From assembly GCA_038234155.1 (NCBI GenBank), contig JBBSUT010000001.1:1-64000 (forward strand): a stretch of 64,000 bases of DNA. Direction: 5' to 3'. The translations under genes and the position numbers were made by a program. Position 1 is the first letter of the stretch. Each line of letters begins with the position of its first letter. Below the pieces are notes generated by a model. It searched no databases. It worked only from the letters and a program-made list of their open reading frames with translations, and had not been told where the DNA came from. This DNA comes from Novosphingopyxis sp038234155. GTDB taxonomy: Bacteria; Pseudomonadota; Alphaproteobacteria; Sphingomonadales; Sphingomonadaceae. Positions 24,167 through 32,686 of this stretch are shown piece after piece.

Positions 24167-24646
24167 ATGAAGTCGCTTTCCAAGACCACCAAGTCGGTGC
24201 GTCCCGAGGATGTCGAGAAGTCGTGGCATGTCATCGATGCCGACGGTCTCGTCGTCGGCCGGGTCGCCACCATCATCGCCAACATCCTTCGCGGCAAGCA
24301 CAAGCCCAGCTTTACGCCCCACGTCGATTGCGGTGACCATGTCATCGTCATCAACGCAGGCAAGGTGCGCTTCACCGGCAACAAGCTGAAGCAGAAGGTG
24401 TATTACAAGCACACCGGTTATCCGGGGGGCATCAAGGGCATCACCGCCGAGAAGGTTCTCGAGGGTCGTTTCCCCGAGCGCGTTCTGGAGAAGGCCGTGG
24501 AGCGCATGGTTCCCCGGGGTCCGCTGGGCCGCGCCCAGATGAGGGCGCTGCATCTTTATGTCGGTACCGAGCATCCGCATGACGGACAGCAGCCCCAGAC
24601 GCTGGACATCGCTGCGCGCAATCGCAAGAACAAGGTAGGTGCCTAA
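24167..24646 (+). CDS. rplM: 50S ribosomal protein L13
   Basis: L13 (159 aa) is an early-assembly protein of the large subunit. Clear family sequence: WHVIDADGLVVGRVATIIA, GDHVIVINAGKVRFTGNK, YYKHTGYPGGIK and RMVPRGPLGRAQMRALHLY. The stop overlaps the rpsI start at 24646 (TAATG), so both proteins are translationally coupled, as in nearly all bacteria. Confidence 0.98.
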   Translation: MKSLSKTTKSVRPEDVEKSWHVIDADGLVVGRVATIIANILRGKHKPSFTPHVDCGDHVIVINAGKVRFTGNKLKQKVYYKHTGYPGGIKGITAEKVLEGRFPERVLEKAVERMVPRGPLGRAQMRALHLYVGTEHPHDGQQPQTLDIAARNRKNKVGA

Positions 24647-25176
24647 TGGCCGATAATCGTCAATCGCTATCCGACATCAAGGACATTGCCGGCGACGCCG
24701 CCGAGGCCAATGCCGAAGCGGGCGAGACCGCAGCACCGGAGCAGCCAACCCAACCCGCGATGCCACTGCGCGAGCAGATATTGGACCCGCAGGGCCGCGC
24801 CTATGCGACCGGCCGCCGCAAGGATGCCATCGCGCGCGTCTGGCTGAAGCCGGGCTCGGGCAAGATCGTGGTCAACGGCCGCGATCAGAGCACCTATTTC
24901 GCACGCCCTTCGCTGCGCCTGGTCATCAACCAGCCGTTCGACGTGACCGAGCGTCGCGGCCAATATGATGTCATGGCCACGGTCAAGGGCGGCGGGCTCT
25001 CGGGCCAGGCCGGCGCGGTCAAGCACGGCATTAGTCAGGCGCTGACCCGCTATGAGCCGGTGCTGCGTGCGGTCGTGAAGACGGCTGGCTTCCTCACCCG
25101 CGACAGCCGCGTGGTCGAGCGCAAGAAATACGGCAAGGCCAAGGCGCGCAAGAGCTTCCAGTTCTCCAAGCGCTGA
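24646..25176 (+). CDS. rpsI: 30S ribosomal protein S9
   Basis: S9 (176 aa) lies in the head of the small subunit, its C-terminal tail reaching the P-site tRNA. The core YATGRRKDAIARVWLKPGSG through the terminal KARKSFQFSKR is standard. About 45 extra N-terminal residues, acidic and Ala/Glu-rich, precede the core, an extension common in alphaproteobacterial S9 and absent from E. coli. A rho-independent terminator follows 22 bp after the stop. Confidence 0.98.
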   Translation: MADNRQSLSDIKDIAGDAAEANAEAGETAAPEQPTQPAMPLREQILDPQGRAYATGRRKDAIARVWLKPGSGKIVVNGRDQSTYFARPSLRLVINQPFDVTERRGQYDVMATVKGGGLSGQAGAVKHGISQALTRYEPVLRAVVKTAGFLTRDSRVVERKKYGKAKARKSFQFSKR

Positions 25177-25198
25177 TCTGTCAGGCCATCGACATTGC

Positions 25199-25233
25199 AA
25201 AAAAGGCGGCCCTATCGGCCGCCTTTTTCGTTT
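25199..25233 (+). terminator. Rho-independent terminator of rplM-rpsI
   Basis: AAAAGGCGGCC and GGCCGCCTTTT form an 11-bp stem with a 5-nt loop (25201-25227), ending in a T-run. It is the clearest terminator in the window. The following 25234-25357 spacer holds near-repeats of CCGGTTTGGCG but no supported gene. Confidence 0.92.
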
Positions 25234-25357
25234 CAGTGCGGGCCGCCGTTGCCCGGTTTGGCGGCGTCCGGTTTGGCGTTGACCGGTTCGGCGCGATGAT
25301 CCTTCAGGCGATATTTACCATTCGAACCTAGACCGCCAGATCGAAGGGATTGGTTTT

Positions 25358-26971
25358 ATGCGCTTGTGGAGCGATGTTCGGGACCGCGCGACGCGGCCGG
25401 GCTTCTATGTGCGCGAACTCTTTCGCGTGGATTGCGGGGCGGATGGCGCGCGCCAGGCCGCCTTTGTCGAACAATTGCGCAGCGCCGCACGCAGCCTGCG
25501 CGGCATTCTGCCGCTCACCGGCATGCTGGCGCTGTCGCTCTATTATTTCGTCGGCTCGTTCGCGCTGACCGGGTGGCTGATAACCGGGCTGACCGGGCTT
25601 GTGGTCGCCACGGTCTGCGGTTTCGCGATCACGGCGCCCGCCCGTAGCGAGCACTTGCTGGCGCAACCCCGCCGCATGGCGCTCCTGCTCACCGGAAACG
25701 CATTTCTATTCGGGCTGTCTTGGTGCGCTGTGTTCATCAGCATGGTGCGCGGCCATGACGGCGAACTCGGCTCCTTCCTCGTCGCGATCCATTCGGCGAT
25801 GATCTTTTTCGGCGCGCTGCTCTACGTCAGCCTGCCCAGCGCGTTTCTGGGTTTTTCGGGGCCGCTCTATGTGCTTTTTGCGGTCGACCTCGGCAGCCGC
25901 CCGAACATCGCGCTCATCACCCCGCTGCTATTGATCGTGCTCGCATGGTATTTCGTAAAGACCGTGGTGGACCAGTCCCAGCGCACGGTGCAGCTGCATA
26001 TGAAGAGCGAAGAGCTCCGCAAAACCCAGCTTGCCGAGGCGCTGCTGCGCGACCGGCAAGGTTCGCTGGAACTGAGCCGCGAGCGTATGCGCGCCCAGGA
26101 ACAGGATCGCGCCACGTCCGAACGGCGGGCGGGCCTGATGCGTCTGGCCGAAACGTTCGACGGATCGGTTATCGAAACCAGCGATCAGGTGAGCGCGTCG
26201 GTGGAGGAACTCAGCGGCTCGGCTGCCGCCCTGGCGGTGATTGCGGGCAACACCAGCAGCGAGGCCAGCGACATCCGCAGGCGTGCGCTGGCCTCGACCG
26301 AGGCGGCGCAGCACGTGGCGACCGCCGCCGAGCAGCTCGATCAGGCAATCGGCGAGGTGGCCGGGCAGATCCAGGCCAATCTCGATCATATCCTGACCGC
26401 CGGCGAGGCTGCGCGGCACACCGAATCGGCGATGACGTTGCTGGTGGACCGGGCGAGCGGCGTTAGCGAAATTGTGGTCGCCATTTCCGATGTGGCGCGG
26501 CAGACCAATCTGCTCGCCCTCAACGCCACGATCGAGGCGGCGCGTGCCGGCGATGCGGGCCGCGGCTTCGCCATCGTGGCGCAGGAGGTCAAGGCCCTGG
26601 CCGGACAGACCGCGCGCATGACCGGCGATATCGCCGCGCGGCTGGGCGAGATCGACCGCTTTGTGAACGATGCGGCGCAGGCGCTGGGCAAAGCGGGCCA
26701 GGAACTGGCGCAGGTCGAGGAACGCGGCACGATGATTGCCGCAGCAACCGAGCAGCAACGAGCCGCAAGCGAAGAAATCCGCCGCCACAGCATGCAGGCC
26801 GCCGGGGAAAGCCGTATCGTCCAGTCCGGAATCGAACGCGTGGCCGATGCGGCGCAGCAGGGCGGATCGCTCAGCGCCGGGGTCAGCGCCACGGCAGAGC
26901 GGCTGGCAGAGCGATCGGAATGCCTGCGGCGGGCCGCGGGCAGCTTCATGGGCGCGCTGCGGGCATCCTGA
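25358..26971 (+). CDS. Methyl-accepting chemotaxis-type receptor with six-helix membrane domain
   Basis: A 537-residue receptor. About six hydrophobic helices occupy residues 45-200 with only short loops, so there is no large periplasmic sensor. A coiled coil (about 210-260) leads to the cytoplasmic MCP signalling domain. The hairpin tip DVARQTNLLALNATIEAARAG followed by GRGFAIVAQEVKALAGQ is diagnostic for interaction with CheA/CheW. No HAMP domain is evident. The membrane part may sense intramembrane or cytoplasmic signals. The ATG follows GAAGGGA. No other che genes lie in the window. A hairpin follows at 26983-27007. Confidence 0.9.
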   Translation: MRLWSDVRDRATRPGFYVRELFRVDCGADGARQAAFVEQLRSAARSLRGILPLTGMLALSLYYFVGSFALTGWLITGLTGLVVATVCGFAITAPARSEHLLAQPRRMALLLTGNAFLFGLSWCAVFISMVRGHDGELGSFLVAIHSAMIFFGALLYVSLPSAFLGFSGPLYVLFAVDLGSRPNIALITPLLLIVLAWYFVKTVVDQSQRTVQLHMKSEELRKTQLAEALLRDRQGSLELSRERMRAQEQDRATSERRAGLMRLAETFDGSVIETSDQVSASVEELSGSAAALAVIAGNTSSEASDIRRRALASTEAAQHVATAAEQLDQAIGEVAGQIQANLDHILTAGEAARHTESAMTLLVDRASGVSEIVVAISDVARQTNLLALNATIEAARAGDAGRGFAIVAQEVKALAGQTARMTGDIAARLGEIDRFVNDAAQALGKAGQELAQVEERGTMIAAATEQQRAASEEIRRHSMQAAGESRIVQSGIERVADAAQQGGSLSAGVSATAERLAERSECLRRAAGSFMGALRAS

Positions 26972-26982
26972 GCCAAGAGAGT

Positions 26983-27007
26983 GCGCGGGCGTTGCGGCCG
27001 CGCTTTT
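26983..27007 (+). terminator. Possible terminator after the chemoreceptor gene
   Basis: GCGCGG and CCGCGC pair around a 9-nt loop and are followed by TTTTA. The stem is short, so strength is doubtful, but position 12 bp after the stop fits. Confidence 0.45.
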
Positions 27008-27066
27008 AGGGCGGGCCTTTGGTTCGGGAGGAGCAAAGAGCGCCGCCCGCCGCGGCTCCTCTCACG

Positions 27067-27795
27067 TCACGACATGAACCGATGCGCGACGGCGATCCGG
27101 CCGTCCGCGATGGCGATGCGATTGTAACTAGGCGGTTCTGAACGGGTGCGCTCGGACAATGTACCCGCGCCAATCAGGCGTATCGATCCTGCGCCGGTGG
27201 GCCGCTCGATATTGAACGGATCATGGACGTGCCCGGTCAGCACTGCATCCGCGCCTGCAAGCTGCAGCGCCTCGAGCGCCTTCAGCCCGCCCCGCGTCGA
27301 ACCGCTGGTGCGCGTGTCAGCATCGACCAGCGGGTGATGTGCGGCGATAAGCGTGACGGTATCACAGGTCAGCGGCTGCAATGCCCGCAGCGTGTCATTC
27401 AGGCCACCCGCACTCACCTTGCCCTTGGACCAGTTGAGCCGCCACTGCGCGCGCGCGGTGGTGTTGAGCGGAACGATCGCGACACCGGGAAGATCGATCT
27501 GCCGCTCCACCATGGCCTCGATCCTTGCGTAGCGCCGGTAGGGACGGAAGAATCGCTCGAACAGGTTGAAATAGGGCAGATCATGATTGCCGACTTCGAC
27601 CGTCACCGGCGCGCCTAGTGCCTGCATCCATTCGGCGGCGGCGGCGAATTCGGCGTGGCGGGCGCGCATCGTCAGATCACCGGTGATGACGACCGCGTCC
27701 GGACCCGCCGTTGCCACTTCGTCGGCAAACCAGTCGAGCGCGGCGCGGTCCTCGGCGCCGAAATGGATGTCGCTGCAGTGAAAAAGCTGGATCAC
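27067..27795 (-). CDS. Calcineurin-like metallophosphoesterase
   Basis: A 242-residue phosphoesterase with the full metal-site set: SDIHFG (replacing DxH as D-I-H), VVITGDLT, VEVGNHD, AAHHPL and LTGHVHDPF. Such enzymes hydrolyse phosphomono- or diesters using two metal ions; the layout resembles the CpdA cyclic-nucleotide phosphodiesterase group, but the substrate is not determined. The GTG start overlaps the stop of the upstream lipid-kinase gene as GTGA, indicating co-translation. Confidence 0.9.
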   Translation of the reverse strand: MIQLFHCSDIHFGAEDRAALDWFADEVATAGPDAVVITGDLTMRARHAEFAAAAEWMQALGAPVTVEVGNHDLPYFNLFERFFRPYRRYARIEAMVERQIDLPGVAIVPLNTTARAQWRLNWSKGKVSAGGLNDTLRALQPLTCDTVTLIAAHHPLVDADTRTSGSTRGGLKALEALQLAGADAVLTGHVHDPFNIERPTGAGSIRLIGAGTLSERTRSEPPSYNRIAIADGRIAVAHRFMS

Positions 27796-28643
27796 GACAC
27801 GGCTGTGCCGCGGTTCTCATCCAGCGTATGGACAAAATCCACAGGAGACAGGCCGTGCTCGAACCGGCAGCGGACCGAGCCTTGCGCTTCCTCTCCATCC
27901 ACCAGCAGGCCAACCGGTTCGGCATCGTCCGCCGCGATCGATACGGTGCCGCGCATTCCCAGCGCCTCGTGCGGTCCCTCGCGAAAGTCGCCCTTCAGCC
28001 AGGACAGGCCGTGGGCGAACAATTGCCCCGCGCCTTCGGCGGTAAATCCGGTGACGCGCAAGCCGTTGGCCACCGGTTCGACAAACAGCGCCGGATAGGG
28101 GTCGCTGCCGCCGTCCAGCCGCACCTGCGCGCCGCCGAACGTCTTGGTCCACGCATCGGCGACGGAACCGGGCATATCGGTCAGGTTGAAATGACGCATA
28201 TCCTCACGCACTTCGCCCCAGGCAGTGGTCGGCCCGGCGATGACGCCCACCAGCGCGATCTGCCCCTCGCCGCGCGCCACCGGCAATTTGTCGATCCGCA
28301 TGTTCTTTCTAGCGTAGCGGCGGGCGATCGTCTCGCTATCGACATCACCGTGCAGCGTGCGCGACAGCAAATTCATAGTTCCTCCGGGCAACACCAGAAT
28401 ATGGCCGTCCCACCCCTCGGCCTGGCGCATGGCGCCATTGACCGTGCCGTCTCCGCCGAAAACCGCCAGTGCATCGACGCCGGCCGCCGTCAGCTCCGCG
28501 CCTGTCGGAAGCTGGTCGTCCGGACAGGCGATCATGCGTGCCATATCGTGACCTTCGGCGCTCAGCGCACCGCTCACCAGCTTGCACAGGCCCTCGTCAT
28601 AGCTGCCGCTGTTGATATTCGCGGCCATCCAAATCTTGCTCAT
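27792..28643 (-). CDS. Diacylglycerol kinase-family lipid kinase
   Basis: A 283-residue member of the soluble DAGK/sphingosine-kinase-like family (not the small membrane DgkA). The nucleotide-binding segment DALAVFGGDGTVNGAM and the following LPGGTMNLLSRTLH are the family signatures, and the C-terminal beta-rich domain is present. It phosphorylates a lipid or polyisoprenoid-type hydroxyl; the substrate is unknown. The ATG at 28641-28643 gives a family-like start; a TTG 42 bp upstream is less likely. A stem-loop (28657-28676) lies in the leader. Divergent from sdhB. Confidence 0.88.
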   Translation of the reverse strand: MSKIWMAANINSGSYDEGLCKLVSGALSAEGHDMARMIACPDDQLPTGAELTAAGVDALAVFGGDGTVNGAMRQAEGWDGHILVLPGGTMNLLSRTLHGDVDSETIARRYARKNMRIDKLPVARGEGQIALVGVIAGPTTAWGEVREDMRHFNLTDMPGSVADAWTKTFGGAQVRLDGGSDPYPALFVEPVANGLRVTGFTAEGAGQLFAHGLSWLKGDFREGPHEALGMRGTVSIAADDAEPVGLLVDGEEAQGSVRCRFEHGLSPVDFVHTLDENRGTAVS

Positions 28644-28656
28644 GCCCGTGTGAACG

Positions 28657-28676
28657 CACCGAAGTTGGTTTCGGTG
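28657..28676 (-). other. 7-bp stem-loop in the lipid-kinase leader
   Basis: CACCGAA and TTCGGTG pair perfectly around six bases, 14 bp upstream of the lipid-kinase ATG and within the divergent spacer to sdhB. It may be an operator or leader hairpin; unproven. Confidence 0.35.
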
Positions 28677-28758
28677 CCGTAGCAATCCCCGATATTGCGT
28701 TGATCCGCGCGTCCATCATCCCTACGTCCATCAGGCAACCTGCGGAACCGGAGCGACC

Positions 28759-29541
28759 ATGGCCACCTTTACACTGCCCAAGAACAGCAAGATCAAGAAG
28801 CAGGGCAAGGTCCACAAAGCCGAGAATGCGGGCCGGACGAAACAGTTTAAAATCTATCGCTACGATCCCGACTCGGGTAAAAATCCGCGCTATGACAGGT
28901 TCGAGGTGGACCTCGACAGCTGCGGCCCGATGGTGCTGGACGCGCTGATCATGATGAAGGCCGAGCAGGACAGCACGCTCACCTTCCGCCGCTCCTGTCG
29001 TGAGGGGATCTGCGGGTCTTGCGCCATGAATATTGACGGCAAGAACGGCCTGGCCTGCACCACCGCGATGGAGGATGTGAAAGGCGAGATCCGGATTACT
29101 CCGCTTCCGCACATGGAAGTGATCAAGGACCTGGTGCCGGACTTCAAGCATTTCTACGCCCAATATGCATCGATCCAGCCGTGGCTGCAGACGGTCACGC
29201 CGGCGCCTTCGGGCAAGGAACGGCTGCAATCCCCCGAGGAGCGCCAGAAGCTGGACGGCTTGTACGAGTGCATCCTGTGCGCCTGCTGTTCGACCGCATG
29301 TCCGAGCTATTGGTGGAACCAGGACAAGTTCCTGGGGCCGGCAATCCTGCTGCAGGCCTATCGATGGCTGGCCGACAGCCGCGACGAGATGACCGGTGAC
29401 CGGCTGGACGATCTGGAGGACCCCTACCGCCTCTATCGCTGCCACACGATCATGAACTGCGCCAACGTCTGCCCCAAGGGTCTTTCGCCCGCCAAGGCGA
29501 TCGCCGAGACCAAGAAGATGATCGCCGAACGCGCGATCTGA
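28759..29541 (+). CDS. sdhB: Succinate dehydrogenase iron-sulfur subunit
   Basis: SdhB (260 aa) carries electrons from the flavoprotein SdhA to the membrane quinone site of complex II. Cysteine motifs are all present: SCREGICGSCAMNIDGKNG for [2Fe-2S], CILCACCSTACPSYWW for [4Fe-4S] and CHTIMNCANVCPKG for [3Fe-4S]. A basic N-terminal stretch (KKQGKVHKAENAGRT) precedes the ferredoxin domain. sdhC, sdhD and sdhA are not adjacent: upstream is the divergent lipid kinase. The ATG follows ACCGGAGCGACC. Confidence 0.97.
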   Translation: MATFTLPKNSKIKKQGKVHKAENAGRTKQFKIYRYDPDSGKNPRYDRFEVDLDSCGPMVLDALIMMKAEQDSTLTFRRSCREGICGSCAMNIDGKNGLACTTAMEDVKGEIRITPLPHMEVIKDLVPDFKHFYAQYASIQPWLQTVTPAPSGKERLQSPEERQKLDGLYECILCACCSTACPSYWWNQDKFLGPAILLQAYRWLADSRDEMTGDRLDDLEDPYRLYRCHTIMNCANVCPKGLSPAKAIAETKKMIAERAI

Positions 29542-29575
29542 TGCGGTTTTCAACAGGCGTGCCGGGGTCCGGCGC

Positions 29576-30064
29576 ATGACGATGATCGCCGACGAGCATC
29601 CCTGGTTCGTGCACGAACCCGATCCGGCCAATCCCGGCTGGATGACTTGGAACGTGAGGGACGATACCCGCTTCAACGGATTTCTGGGCTCCATCGCGAT
29701 CCAGGAGGACCCGGCGGACGGTTTTGGCTGGGTCCGCATGATGCCGGAGCACCGGCACAGCAATTTTGGCGAGAACGTCCATGGCGGCACGATCCTGGGG
29801 TTCATCGACGTGTGCCTGTTTGCCGGGAGCCGCGCGATCGGCATCGATCTGGGCGGGCGCGCGGTGACGGTGGAGCTGTCGACGCAATTCGTCGGCGCGG
29901 CGCATATCGACATCGCGCTCGACTGCAAGCTGGAAAAGGTGCGCGAGACCGGCAGCCTGCTGTTCCTGCGCGGCATGCTGATGCAGCGCCCGCGCGAGGA
30001 TGTTGACTACGTCAATGTCGCAACTTTTACCGCCATCCTGCGCAAGGGCCTGCCCCGCCCGTGA
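29576..30064 (+). CDS. PaaI-family hot-dog thioesterase
   Basis: A 162-residue hot-dog-fold protein of the PaaI/YdiI-like group. The helix-and-loop segment NFGENVHGGTILGFIDVCLF matches the HGG motif with the catalytic region, followed by VTVELSTQFVGAAH. It probably hydrolyses an acyl-CoA; substrate unknown. It starts 34 bp after sdhB and is on the same strand. A 14-bp direct repeat of CCCAGTGAGTTT type lies after its stop (about 30070-30094). Confidence 0.86.
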   Translation: MTMIADEHPWFVHEPDPANPGWMTWNVRDDTRFNGFLGSIAIQEDPADGFGWVRMMPEHRHSNFGENVHGGTILGFIDVCLFAGSRAIGIDLGGRAVTVELSTQFVGAAHIDIALDCKLEKVRETGSLLFLRGMLMQRPREDVDYVNVATFTAILRKGLPRP

Positions 30065-30115
30065 AGTGGCCAGTGAGTTTGGCCCAGTGAGTTTAGCCCT
30101 TGGGGGTGCGGTGCA

Positions 30116-31228
30116 TTGACGGTTGATGCGCGCTACAAGTCGCTGGTGATCAGCGGCGAATTGAAGGCCGATGCCGATCAGGCACGCGCCGTGGCCGCGC
30201 TGCAGGCGATCCAGACCGCGCTGGAAACCCGTCCCGAAAGCCCCGGCTTCTTTCGCAAGCTGCTGGGCCGGGGCCGCGACCCCGTGCGCGGCCTGTATAT
30301 GTGGGGCGGCGTGGGACGCGGCAAATCCATGCTGATGGACCTGTTTTACGAAGCGGTGGCGATCGATCACAAGCGGCGCGCGCATTTCCACGAATTCATG
30401 ATCGACATCCACAAACGCATCGCCGCCGAGCGCAGGAAAGCGCAGGGTGATCCCATCGCCCCGGTGGTTGACGCGCTGGCGGCGGCCACACGGCTGCTGT
30501 GTTTTGACGAGATGCACATCACCAACACCGCCGATGCCGCGATCATGGGGCGGCTGTTCGGCGGACTGATCGAGGCGGGGGTGACGGTGGTGACCACCTC
30601 CAACCGCTGCCCGCAGGATTTGTTCAAGGACGGGCTCAACCGTACACTCATCACCGGCTTCATCGCGCTGGTGGAGGCGCGGCTGGACGTCCTGCCACTC
30701 GACGGGCCGACCGATTATCGGCGGGCGCGTCTGGGCGATGCGCGGTTGTGGCACTGCCCCAATGGCGACGATGCGACGCGCGATCTGAGCGAGGCGTTTT
30801 TCCGACTGACCGATTATCCGCCCGGCGATGCCGATCATGTGCCCAGTGAAACCATCGATCTGGGCGGCGGGCGCATGCTGCACGTGCCCAAGGCGCTGAA
30901 GGGCGTGGCGGTGTTCTCGTTCAAGCGATTGTGCGGGGAGGCGCGCGGCGCGGCGGACTATCTGGCGATTGCGCGGCGCTATCATACGGTGATTATCGTG
31001 GGTATCCCTCAGCTTGGCCCCGAAAACCGCAATGAGGCCGCGCGCTTTGTGACGCTGATCGACGCCCTGTACGAATATCGCGTGAAATTGCTGGCGAGCG
31101 CCGATGCCAGCCCGGATAAGCTTTATGCACAGGGCGACGGCGCGTTCGAGTTCGAGCGGACGATCAGCCGCCTGTCGGAGATGCGCTCGGACCAGTATCT
31201 GGCGCTCGGCCACGGCTCGGCGGACTGA
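30116..31228 (+). CDS. zapE: Cell division/AFG1-family ATPase ZapE
   Basis: ZapE/Lace1-AFG1-family P-loop ATPase (370 aa). Walker A GGVGRGKSMLMD (about 64-75), Walker B LLCFDEMHITN, sensor TSNRCPQDLFKDGLNR and the C-terminal FKRLC...YHTVIIVGIP segments are diagnostic. E. coli ZapE acts on the division ring under low oxygen; mitochondrial AFG1 takes part in protein quality control. The start is a TTG: the frame upstream is closed by a stop at 30074 and contains no ATG or GTG. The 3' end overlaps the convergent acyltransferase gene by 65 bp. Confidence 0.92.
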   Translation: MTVDARYKSLVISGELKADADQARAVAALQAIQTALETRPESPGFFRKLLGRGRDPVRGLYMWGGVGRGKSMLMDLFYEAVAIDHKRRAHFHEFMIDIHKRIAAERRKAQGDPIAPVVDALAAATRLLCFDEMHITNTADAAIMGRLFGGLIEAGVTVVTTSNRCPQDLFKDGLNRTLITGFIALVEARLDVLPLDGPTDYRRARLGDARLWHCPNGDDATRDLSEAFFRLTDYPPGDADHVPSETIDLGGGRMLHVPKALKGVAVFSFKRLCGEARGAADYLAIARRYHTVIIVGIPQLGPENRNEAARFVTLIDALYEYRVKLLASADASPDKLYAQGDGAFEFERTISRLSEMRSDQYLALGHGSAD

Positions 31229-32405
31229 ACGGCAGCGCCCGGTCCAGCACGCGGCGCAGTGCCGGTTCCGCCCAGGCGGCGATAGCGAGCGCCAAGGCGG
31301 TAACGATGGCCAGCGTCGTCAACGCGGCGGGCACATAGCCCAGACCCGTGCCGAGCAGGGCGCCGATCAGGACCAGCCCCAGCGTCTGGTGGATCAGATA
31401 AAGCGGATAGGTCGCCAGGCCCAGCAGCAGCACCGGACGGCGCGGCAGACGACGTTCCAGCAGCGGCTGCAGCCGGGGCGACAGGGCTATGATGACGACC
31501 GCTCCCGAGAACAGCGCGGCCGCGATACGCCAGTTGTACCATGTCTGGATGCCGTAAGACGTGGAGCCGTTGCGCACGTAGATGGCGACCAGAGCCGGGT
31601 AGAGAAGGACGGCCAGCATGGCGGCGCGCAGCGGGCCGCGATGACCGGCGTGCCAGCGATGCAGAAGGATACCGATCGCAAAATAACAACCATGCGTCAG
31701 CAGCAGGAGCTCCTGCGATCGCGGGGTGACGCCCGCGATGTGTCCGCCGCGTATCCAGAAAATGAAGCTGACGGTGCCGAGCGCCGCGGCCAGCCACGCG
31801 ATCCGGTCCTTGGCCGGGCTTATCCACAGCAGCAGCGCAACCAGCGCATAGAATGTGGATTCGATCGCCAGCGTCCAGTAGCTGTCGTCGATATAATCGC
31901 CCCACGGCCACAGCATGGCGGCACGCACGAATTGCCCGAGATGCAGCGGCCGCGGATCGAACGGCCACAGCACCATCAGGCTCAGCGTGGCGCAGATCAG
32001 CGCGGCGGGCCACAGGCGCAGCAATCGCCGCCGCGCAAAGGGAAGCCCGCGCGATCCGTGGGCCGATATCGCGATGACATAACCCGATATCACAAAGAAA
32101 ATTTCCACCCCGATCCAGCCGTAGCCGGCGATTTCCTTGCCCGGCTGCGGCAGCAGCGCGGGATCGAGAAAGCGCGCCGCCAGCCGGTGCCCCGGGCTCG
32201 CATAGCCCGCGAAATAGTGGAACAGCACCACCAGAACCGCCGCGGCGAACCGCAGCAGATCGATGGCGTAGAGCGCGCCGGGCGGGCGGAGCCGCTCGGT
32301 CGGCGCCAAATCGCGCAGACCTGGCCCGCCTTGGGCCACTTCGATTGGGGCCGGCCTGATTGGGGCCAGCTGGGGCGGCTGGGTTATGGGCGGGCTGTCG
32401 GCCAT
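31164..32405 (-). CDS. OafA/acyltransferase-3 family membrane acyltransferase
   Basis: A 413-residue integral membrane acyltransferase with about ten helices. The N-terminal YAIDLLRFAAAVLVVLFHYF has the conserved R/H residues of the acyltransferase-3 family, followed by GWIGVEIFFVISGYVI. These enzymes O-acetylate or otherwise acylate surface polysaccharides or lipids. A Pro-rich tail precedes the first helix (about 1-40). The last 21 codons are antisense to the 3' end of zapE, and the terminal peptide is Pro/Ser/Gly-rich. Divergent from mdh. Confidence 0.9.
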   Translation of the reverse strand: MADSPPITQPPQLAPIRPAPIEVAQGGPGLRDLAPTERLRPPGALYAIDLLRFAAAVLVVLFHYFAGYASPGHRLAARFLDPALLPQPGKEIAGYGWIGVEIFFVISGYVIAISAHGSRGLPFARRRLLRLWPAALICATLSLMVLWPFDPRPLHLGQFVRAAMLWPWGDYIDDSYWTLAIESTFYALVALLLWISPAKDRIAWLAAALGTVSFIFWIRGGHIAGVTPRSQELLLLTHGCYFAIGILLHRWHAGHRGPLRAAMLAVLLYPALVAIYVRNGSTSYGIQTWYNWRIAAALFSGAVVIIALSPRLQPLLERRLPRRPVLLLGLATYPLYLIHQTLGLVLIGALLGTGLGYVPAALTTLAIVTALALAIAAWAEPALRRVLDRALPFSPPSRGRAPDTGPSASPTGG

Positions 32406-32609
32406 GGGCGTTGCCTAGCGTCGTTGCGATCCCGTGTATCGCTTTAGCTTATGCAGCCGTGCAGAAATCCGGACCATCAGATAAATCGGAACGGGCGGGC
32501 CACACCCCCGTTGTCGGTACAAAAGCGGTAGAATGATCGGTTCATGCAAAACATTCGCATTAGCAATCAAAGCGCGGCGGCTGATTATTTGAGCGGTTGA
32601 TCGCTTTTG

Positions 32610-32638
32610 TTGACAGGCGTAAGCCGCTGCGCATCTTT
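32610..32638 (+). promoter_or_regulatory. Candidate promoter for mdh and the TCA block
   Basis: A perfect TTGACA at 32610-32615 is followed after 17 bp by ATCTTT, a poor -10. It lies 49 bp before the mdh ATG in the 281-bp divergent spacer (32406-32686), which contains AT-rich stretches but no gene. Confidence 0.4.
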
Positions 32639-32686
32639 TCCTTCCCGCCCGCACCTGCGCGGGCGTCCACTCCCAAGGAGACATAT

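Noticed and set aside
25234..25330. Minus-strand frame ending KPGNGGPH, which looks protein-like
   Set aside because: The frame has a stop just upstream and no ATG, GTG or TTG start; its regularity comes from short direct repeats of CCGGTTTGGCG.
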